From Alphaproteobacteria bacterium (GTDB lineage Bacteria > Pseudomonadota > Alphaproteobacteria > Rhizobiales > Aestuariivirgaceae), in contig VAZZ01000116.1 of assembly GCA_005884715.1 (NCBI GenBank), forward strand, positions 1 through 12,272: 12,272 nt of DNA, read 5' to 3'. Shown one piece after another: positions 6,891 to 12,272 of this stretch. The notes below the pieces were generated by a model. The model saw only the letters and a program-made list of their open reading frames with translations. It did not search any database and was not told where the DNA came from. Numbering within the stretch: position 1 is the first letter of the stretch; each line of letters begins with the position of its first letter. Made by a program: the position numbers and the translations under genes.

Positions 6891-8096
6891 TCACCAGTTG
6901 ACCGGCAGGCTCTCCAGCCCGTGGAAGTGATAGGCATCGCGGTAATGCGGCTTTCGGGCGAGCCTGAGGCCCGGCAGGCGCTCAAAAAGGATCGGCAGGG
7001 CGACATTGAGTTCCAGCCGGGCCAGGGGTGCGCCGACACAGAAATGGATACCGGCGCCGAAACTGACATGGGGATTAGGCGACCGCGACGGATCGAAGCG
7101 ATCCGGCTCCACGAACCGGGCAGGGTCGCGATTGGCGGCGGCGAGCAGCAGCCCCACGGTCTCGCCCTTACGCAGGTTGATGCCGTTATAGTTCAAATCT
7201 TCCAGTGCATAGCGGGTGAAGAGATGCAAGGGCGCATCGAAACGCAACAGTTCCTCTATATGCCCCTCGCTGAGAGCGGTATCCGCGCGCTCTTCCAGAA
7301 GAACCTTGACGCCATTGCTGATCGCATGGACCGTTGCCTCATGCCCGGCATTGAGGAGCAGGATCGCCGTGGTGATGAGTTCATCCTCGGAGAGCGACTT
7401 GCCCTGGGCTTCGGCCGCGATCAAATGCGACAGGAGATCGTCGCCTGGCAGCGACCGCCTCTCTTTCACGTGATCGCGCATGAAATCGCTGAAGGCGATA
7501 GTGGCATCGACGGCCTTGCGTTCGACCTCGGCGTCGCGCCGGGCCTGATACATCGCCACCATGTCATGCGACCAGGCGAGGAGTTGGGGGCCCGCCTCGG
7601 TTGGCACACCGAGCAACTCGGCGATGATGAAGATCGGAATCGGCGTGGCAAAATGTTCGAGCAGATCGGTTTCGCGCTGTGCCGCAAACTCATCGATCAA
7701 AACATGCGCCAATTGGACGATGCGCGGGCGCAACCTTTCGACGGTACGGGAGAGAAAGGCGCGATTGACCAACCCGCGTAAGCGCGTATGGACCGGCGGC
7801 TCGGTTTCGAGCAACGAATGCTGTTCGAAATCGTAGAAGGGTTTCAGATGCGCCGGTGTCTCGGCCCAGCCGAGTTCCTCGCGCGACATCACATGGAGAA
7901 TCTGGCGCCCGAAGCGCCGGTCGCGCAGCAGAGCGCTGACATCTTCATGGCGCGCGAAGCACCAATAGCCATAGTTCTCCCATTTGAAGACCGGTAGAGC
8001 CTCGCGCAACCGCCGATAGACGGGATCGGGATTGTCGAAGAATTGTATTTCACGCGGGTCGAGGCTGACGCTTCGATGGGTGGTGTCGATCTTCAT
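6891..8096 (-). CDS. Soluble bacterial cytochrome P450 monooxygenase
   Basis: A 401-residue class I type bacterial P450 expected to hydroxylate a small substrate with electrons from a separate ferredoxin and reductase, neither of which is in the window. Visible landmarks are HSLLETEPPVHTRLRGLVNRAF (C-helix, about 93-114, with the HxxxR haem-propionate contact), the I-helix LLLNAGHEATVH (about 246-257), the K-helix ExxR (E282-R285), NRDPARFVEPDRFDPSR (322-338) and the haem-binding loop FGAGIHFCVG with thiolate ligand C353. The I-helix reads A-G-H-E-A-T where most P450s have A-G-x-[DE]-T-T, so the usual proton-relay Thr is Ala254. As I recall, some rhizobial P450s share this. There is no signal peptide. 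Its start is only 41 bp from the divergent dppA-type gene, so their promoters must overlap or be shared. Substrate unknown. Confidence 0.93.
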   Translation of the reverse strand: MKIDTTHRSVSLDPREIQFFDNPDPVYRRLREALPVFKWENYGYWCFARHEDVSALLRDRRFGRQILHVMSREELGWAETPAHLKPFYDFEQHSLLETEPPVHTRLRGLVNRAFLSRTVERLRPRIVQLAHVLIDEFAAQRETDLLEHFATPIPIFIIAELLGVPTEAGPQLLAWSHDMVAMYQARRDAEVERKAVDATIAFSDFMRDHVKERRSLPGDDLLSHLIAAEAQGKSLSEDELITTAILLLNAGHEATVHAISNGVKVLLEERADTALSEGHIEELLRFDAPLHLFTRYALEDLNYNGINLRKGETVGLLLAAANRDPARFVEPDRFDPSRSPNPHVSFGAGIHFCVGAPLARLELNVALPILFERLPGLRLARKPHYRDAYHFHGLESLPVNW

Positions 8097-8137
8097 GTCC
8101 GTCTAGTGTGAAGTTTCCATCCTGCCAGGGGCATATC

Positions 8138-8927
8138 ATGAAAGTCTATATAAGTGTCGATATCGAGGGTGTGGCCGGAATCACCCATTGGGACGAGGCC
8201 GAGAAGACCCATCGCGATTATCCGGAATTCCGCGAGCAGATGACGCGCGAGGCAGTGGCCGCGATCGAGGGCGCGCAATCTGCCGGTGCCAGGGAAATCT
8301 GGGTCAAGGATGCGCATGACTCCGGACGCAATCTCATTGCTGCCCGCCGATATCCGCCTGATCCGCTCCTGGGCCGGCCATCCTCTGTGCATGGTGCAGG
8401 AGCTCGATGAGAGCTTCGATGCCGTCATGATGATCGGTTACCACTCGGCAGCCGGATCGGAAGCCAATTCACTCGCCCATACGCTCTCCCTCAAGCCGCA
8501 TCTCATCCGCCTCAACGGCCGCATCACGTCGGAATTCTATATCCATGCACTTGCCGGCAGCATGCTGGGCGTGCCCACGGTCTTCGTATCGGGCGATGAA
8601 GGCCTCATGGAGGAAGTGAAATCCACCAATGTCGCGATCGGGCGCTGCGGCGTCAAGAAGGGCGTCGGCCAGTCGACGCTCAGCATGACGCCCAAGGCCG
8701 CGGTCGAGGCCATCCGCAAAGGTGCGCAGGCGGCCTTGCAGCGCGATCCAGGCGAGGGCCTGATCGCCTTGCCTAAGAGCTTCGCCCTCGAAGTGACTTA
8801 TGCCAATCCGGTTCTAGCCTACCGGATGTCCTGGTATCCGGGCGCCTGCCATTCGGGCGAGCGCACAATCCGCTTCGAGGCCAAGGACTATTTCGACATA
8901 TTGCGCATGCTGAATTTCGTTACCTGA
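8138..8927 (+). pseudogene. dppA: M55-family D-aminopeptidase (DppA type), frameshifted by a small internal deletion
   Basis: DppA-type enzymes are zinc-dependent D-aminopeptidases that form ring-shaped multimers and are linked to dipeptide use. From the ATG at 8138 (AGGGG at 8127-8131) the first frame gives MKVYISVDIEGVAG with metal ligands D8 and E10, then WVKDAHDSGRNLIAA with the next His ligand. At about 8342-8346 the homology jumps to another frame: LPADIRLIRSWAGHP, VQELDESFDAVMMIGYHS, the catalytic-His segment SLAHTLS, SEFYIHALAGSMLGVPTVFVSGDEG, and on to a normal C-terminus at the TGA 8925-8927. Homologues have one or two extra residues at the joint (N-L-I-A-A-x-L-P), so about 8 nt are missing. 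Duplication of the octamer gctgcccg would restore the frame, which suggests loss of one copy of a tandem repeat. Both halves are otherwise intact. Unless this is a sequencing error, the product is a dead 100-residue fragment. Confidence 0.88.
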
Positions 8928-8951
8928 GGTGGTGCAGACGCAATCGTGATG

Positions 8952-8964
8952 GGGATGACATCCC
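8952..8964. promoter_or_regulatory. 13-bp perfect palindrome, possible operator for the MFS gene
   Basis: GGGATG-A-CATCCC lies in the 80-bp gap between the dppA-type gene and the MFS transporter, 43 bp before the transporter ATG. Bcr/CflA-type exporters are often locally regulated, and the position suits an operator, but there is no second copy and no regulator gene in the window, so this is only a candidate. No T-run follows, so it is not a standard terminator. Confidence 0.25.
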
Positions 8965-9007
8965 GACCTATCGCCGCTAGTGTCCGCCCATTCGCGAAAG
9001 ATCCCTT

Positions 9008-10231
9008 ATGACAAAAACTGGACCTACTCGCTCCAGCGCGGAGTTCATCGCGCTTGTAGCCCTGACTTTTTCGCTCATCGCGATGTCGATCGATTCGATG
9101 CTGCCGGCGCTCGGCAATATTGCCGCCGATCTCGGCACCCGTGATCCGAACGACCGCCAGCTAGTCCTGACAGCGTTTTTCGGCGGGCTGACGATAGGAC
9201 AGTTCTTCTATGGCCCGATCTCCGACAGTACCGGACGCAAGCCCGCCATGTATGCCGGCATCAGCTGCTTCATCGCCGGCGGACTGATCTGTGCTTTCGC
9301 GACGGATTTCACCACCATGGTTCTCGGCCGCATCCTGCAGGGCTTCGGCGCGGCTGGACCGCGCATCGTCGCCATGGCCATGGTGCGCGATCTTTATGCC
9401 GGCCGTGCCATGGCCCGCATTATGTCCTTCGTCATGGCGGTGTTCATCCTGGTCCCGATCCTGGCACCCTCGATCGGCCAACTCATGCTGCTCTTCGCCA
9501 ATTGGCGCGGCATTTTCTATGGGCTGGTGATCGTCGGCATCATCGATTTCCTATGGCTGGCCATGCGTCAGCCCGAGACACTGGCCCGTCCCGATCGTGC
9601 GCCCTTGTCGATCGGCCGCATCCTGCGTTCCACCTGGGAAGCGGTCACCAATCGCACTACGCTCGGCTATACGCTCGCCACCGGCTTCGTCTTCGGCGCC
9701 TTCATCAGCTATCTCGGCACGTCACAACAAATTTTCCAGGAGCAGTACGGCACCGGCAAGCTCTTTTCCGTGTTCTTCGGCATCCTCGCTGCGGGCATCG
9801 GCCTTGCTTCCATCGTCAATGCGAAGCTGGTGATGCGCTTCGGCATGCGGAATCTCTCCAAATGGGCGCTCCGGGCAGCCTGCCTCTTGTCTTTGAGTTT
9901 CCTGGTCGTCGTCTACCTCCTCGGCGGCCATCCGCCGCTCTGGGCCTTCGTCGCCTTCATGACCACACTGTTCTTCTTCAACGGCCTCCTGTTCGGCAAC
10001 TACAACGCGCTGGCCATGGAGCCGATGGGCCATATTGCGGGCGTTGCCGCCGCGGTGACGGGATCCGTTTCGAGCCTCGTCGCGGTGAGTTCCGGCACGC
10101 CGATCGGGAGACTCTATGATGGAACCGTGATCCCGCTGGTCGCCGGCTTTGCCTGCATGGCACTGGCGGCCCTGCTCTCAACTGAATGGGCCGAGAGAGG
10201 CCGCGTGGTGAGGGCGATAACGCCGAGTTGA
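9008..10231 (+). CDS. MFS multidrug/metabolite exporter, Bcr/CflA-like (DHA1 family)
   Basis: A 407-residue, 12-helix proton-coupled exporter of the inner membrane. Helix 1 (about 12-34) ends in the family signature SIDSMLPALGNIAADL. Helix 2 is followed by the MFS loop motif GPISDSTGRKPAMYAG (69-84, D73 and R77). Helix 4 has the Bcr/CflA pattern RILQGFGAAGPRIVAMAMVRD (108-128), with the antiporter-type glycines, and helix 5 carries ILVPILAPSIGQLM. The length is normal and the protein looks intact. Family members expel bicyclomycin, chloramphenicol, sulfonamides or cysteine; the substrate here cannot be told. A Shine-Dalgarno site is weak (GAAAG, about 10 nt before the ATG). It follows the dppA-type gene by 80 bp on the same strand and converges with the oxidoreductase gene, leaving 20 bp between the stops with no clear hairpin. 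Confidence 0.9.
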   Translation: MTKTGPTRSSAEFIALVALTFSLIAMSIDSMLPALGNIAADLGTRDPNDRQLVLTAFFGGLTIGQFFYGPISDSTGRKPAMYAGISCFIAGGLICAFATDFTTMVLGRILQGFGAAGPRIVAMAMVRDLYAGRAMARIMSFVMAVFILVPILAPSIGQLMLLFANWRGIFYGLVIVGIIDFLWLAMRQPETLARPDRAPLSIGRILRSTWEAVTNRTTLGYTLATGFVFGAFISYLGTSQQIFQEQYGTGKLFSVFFGILAAGIGLASIVNAKLVMRFGMRNLSKWALRAACLLSLSFLVVVYLLGGHPPLWAFVAFMTTLFFFNGLLFGNYNALAMEPMGHIAGVAAAVTGSVSSLVAVSSGTPIGRLYDGTVIPLVAGFACMALAALLSTEWAERGRVVRAITPS

Positions 10232-10251
10232 TCGGTGCTCACACTAGCTGT

Positions 10252-12272
10252 TCAGCCTCGCATCCGCTCGCCTTTGGGATCGAACAGCGGTTGGCGCTGC
10301 GGCTTCGCCTTGTGGCGCTTGCCGATGATTTCGATCTCGAAGCCCTCATCGTCTCCGGCTACCTCCTTCGGCACATAGCCGAGCGCCACTGACTTGCCGG
10401 CATGATGGGCATAGCCGCCCGAGGTGATCCAGCCCAGGACCTTGCCCTTGTGCCAGACCGGCTCGTCGCCGATGACATCGACGTCTTTGGTATCGACGGT
10501 GAAGGTGACGAGCCTGAGCTTGCCGCCGATTTCCTTCTCTTTAAGCGCGCCGTCGCGGCCGATGAAATCATTCTTCTTGAACGACACGAAGCGGCCGAGG
10601 CCGGCTTCCAGCGGTCCATAAATCGGGCGATATTCGCGCGCCCAGGTGCCCCATGATTTTTCCAGCCTAAGCGACATCAGAGCCCGGCCGCCAAAATGAA
10701 CGAGGCCGAGATCGCGTCCCGCCTCGACGATCATGTCATGCGCCGCAGTGAGATAGTCCGAACGCATCCAGATCTCGTAACCGAGATCGCCTGTGAATGA
10801 CACGCGCCCGACCTTGGCCGGGACGAGTCCCAGATCCATCTCGCGGAACGCCATGAAAGGCATGGCCGCATTGGAGACATCCTGATCGGTGAGCCTCGCC
10901 AGGAGGTCGCGCGACTTGGGGCCGGCGATCGAAAGTCCGCCAAGCTCGAAAGAGAGCGGACGCACCTCGACACCGCCGTCTTTCGGCAAATGCGCTTCGA
11001 ACCAGCGCATATGGTAATTCTCGGCCGGACCCGACCCGAAAATATAGAAACGTTCGTCCGCCGCCTTGGCGACGGTGAAATCACCGATGAGCTTTCCCGC
11101 CTCATTGAGCATCGGCGTCAACGCCAGATGTCCCTTGGCCGGCATGCGATTGGCGAGGAGATATGACAGCCAATTCTCCGCACTGGGCCCGGTGATCTCA
11201 TATTTGGCATAGCCGGTGATCTCGATCACGCCGACGCCGTTGCGTACCGCGCGGCATTCATCGCCGATGATCGGGAAGGCATTGGATCGGCGGAAGGTGA
11301 TCTTCTCCTGCGGCTTCTTGCCCTTGGGCGCGAACCACAAGGCCTGTTCGAGGCCATAGCTCGCGCCGAAGAAGGCGCCCATCGCCTTGAACCGGTCATA
11401 AAGCGCGCTCGTCCGCAAAGGACGGGCCGCCGGCAGCTCCTCATTCGGGAAGGTGATGCGGAAACGGCGGCCATAATTCTCGATGACCTTCTTCGAGGTA
11501 TAGGCCATGTTGGCCCATGAGCCGTAGCGCGCCACGTCCATGGCCCAGATGTCGAATCCGGGATCGCCATCGACGATCCAGTTCGACAGAGCGAGGCCGA
11601 CGCCGCCGCCTTGGCTGAAGCCCGCCATGACGCCGCAAGCGACCCAGTAATTGTTGAGGCCCCTGATCGGTCCTACCAGCGGATTGCCGTCGGGCGCGAA
11701 GGTGAAAGGTCCGTGGATGACATTCTTGATGCCGACCTTGGCCAAAGCAGGGTGATGCTGGAAAGCGCGTTCGAGATTGTCGGAAATATGGTCGAGATCG
11801 GGCCGCAGAAGTTCGGTCGAGAAATCCCACGGCGCCACTTTCGGCGACCACGGGATGCCATTCGGTTCGTAAGTTCCGACAAGAGCGCCTGTGCGTTCCT
11901 GACGCATATAGAGTTCACCGTCGAAATCGATGCAATGGAGCATCTCGCGGCCGGTTTCCTTGTTGAAGGCGATGACCTCGGGGATTTCCTCGGTGATCAG
12001 ATATTGATGCGCCATCGCGAGGATTGGCAGTTCGAGGCCGACGAAGCGTCCGACTTCACGCGCCCACAGGCCGCCGGCATTGACCACATGTTCGGCATGG
12101 ATCGTGCCATGCTCGGTGACCACGTCCCAGGTGCCGTCCTTGCGCTGCACCATATCGGTGACGCGGTTCTTGCGAATGACTTCCGCACCCTGGATGCGCG
12201 CCGCCTTGGCATAGGCGTGCGTCGTGCCGGAGGGGTCGAGATGGCCTTCCAGCGGATGATACATCGCGCCGA
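10252..12272 (-). CDS. FAD-dependent oxidoreductase with GcvT folate domain (dimethylglycine/sarcosine dehydrogenase type), N-terminus off the window
   Basis: Proteins of this type oxidatively demethylate dimethylglycine, sarcosine or related N-methyl compounds and hand the one-carbon unit to tetrahydrofolate. The visible C-terminal 673 residues begin at the MYHPLEGHLDPSGTTHAYAK block, which normally lies about 150 residues into the protein, so the FAD dinucleotide-binding N-terminus is missing and the Met at 12264 is internal. Next come VVNAGGLWAREVG and the end of the FAD domain at HGPFTFAPDGNPLVGPI and GVMAGFSQGGGVG, then the central FAO-type domain (KITFRRSNAFPIIGDECRAVR). The GCV_T fold follows: GVIEITGYAKYEITGPSAENW, LSFELGGLSIAGPKSRDLL, VGRVSFTGDLGYEIW and ALMSLRLEKSWGTWAREY. 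The C-terminal GCV_T_C part has EPVWHKGKVLGWITSGGYAHH and SVALGYVPKE. The visible frame is fully intact. With the mttB-like gene it suggests quaternary-amine catabolism. The exact substrate is inferred, not shown. Confidence 0.92.
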   Translation of the reverse strand, partial: GAMYHPLEGHLDPSGTTHAYAKAARIQGAEVIRKNRVTDMVQRKDGTWDVVTEHGTIHAEHVVNAGGLWAREVGRFVGLELPILAMAHQYLITEEIPEVIAFNKETGREMLHCIDFDGELYMRQERTGALVGTYEPNGIPWSPKVAPWDFSTELLRPDLDHISDNLERAFQHHPALAKVGIKNVIHGPFTFAPDGNPLVGPIRGLNNYWVACGVMAGFSQGGGVGLALSNWIVDGDPGFDIWAMDVARYGSWANMAYTSKKVIENYGRRFRITFPNEELPAARPLRTSALYDRFKAMGAFFGASYGLEQALWFAPKGKKPQEKITFRRSNAFPIIGDECRAVRNGVGVIEITGYAKYEITGPSAENWLSYLLANRMPAKGHLALTPMLNEAGKLIGDFTVAKAADERFYIFGSGPAENYHMRWFEAHLPKDGGVEVRPLSFELGGLSIAGPKSRDLLARLTDQDVSNAAMPFMAFREMDLGLVPAKVGRVSFTGDLGYEIWMRSDYLTAAHDMIVEAGRDLGLVHFGGRALMSLRLEKSWGTWAREYRPIYGPLEAGLGRFVSFKKNDFIGRDGALKEKEIGGKLRLVTFTVDTKDVDVIGDEPVWHKGKVLGWITSGGYAHHAGKSVALGYVPKEVAGDDEGFEIEIIGKRHKAKPQRQPLFDPKGERMRG

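Noticed and set aside
6873..7781. A 302-codon plus-strand open frame inside the P450 gene
   Set aside because: It is a mirror of the P450 coding frame with no family motifs and no ribosome-binding site; the opposite strand has the full P450 signature set.
8138..8927. Programmed ribosomal frameshifting as an explanation for the split D-aminopeptidase frame
   Set aside because: Residues expected by homology are missing at the joint and no slippery heptamer or downstream pseudoknot is evident. A deletion fits better.

Overview
The window looks like chromosomal DNA of an alphaproteobacterium, most likely of the Hyphomicrobiales (rhizobial) group. The grounds are the high G+C coding style, a cytochrome bc1 operon lying back to back with trmL and hemF, rhizobial-type HemF, Apt and TrmL sequences, and quaternary-amine demethylation genes of the MttB and dimethylglycine-dehydrogenase (DMGDH)/GcvT type. 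No tRNA, rRNA, insertion sequence or CRISPR array is visible.

Layout. At 1-717 (minus strand) are the start of cytochrome b and, upstream of it, the Rieske iron-sulfur subunit of complex III. The Rieske gene is broken: the stretch encoding the first cluster-binding box (CTHLGC type) is missing and the frame changes there. At 885-3840 (plus) is a co-directional run: trmL (tRNA wobble methylation), hemF (aerobic haem synthesis), apt (adenine salvage) and an EamA/DMT transporter. apt carries an in-frame internal deletion that removes the E-x-R-G-F block. HemF has Arg where the family has His in the H-x-N-x-R active-site motif.

At 3841-5226 is a compositionally different insert. It has an AT-richer promoter region with inverted repeats, then one gene for a 431-residue HEVGH zincin-like protein. 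Its architecture recalls phage or polyvalent-protein cargo, and it is the least explained and potentially newest item here.

At 5236-8096 (minus) are an MttB-family methyltransferase and a cytochrome P450, with a terminator-like hairpin between them. Divergent from the P450 is an M55 D-aminopeptidase (dppA type) broken by a small frameshifting deletion, followed by a complete Bcr/CflA-type MFS exporter. At the right edge, on the minus strand and running off the window, is a large FAD oxidoreductase with a C-terminal GcvT folate domain (DMGDH/sarcosine dehydrogenase type). MttB plus this oxidoreductase fit successive demethylation of glycine betaine-like compounds, with methyl groups passing to tetrahydrofolate. 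The corrinoid protein that would link them is not in the window.

A cross-cutting observation is that three otherwise well-conserved genes (Rieske, apt, dppA) each lack a short internal segment, estimated at about 52, 60 and 8 nt, with the remainder intact. Either this genome has suffered several small deletions, or the assembly is faulty at these points. The sequence alone cannot decide.
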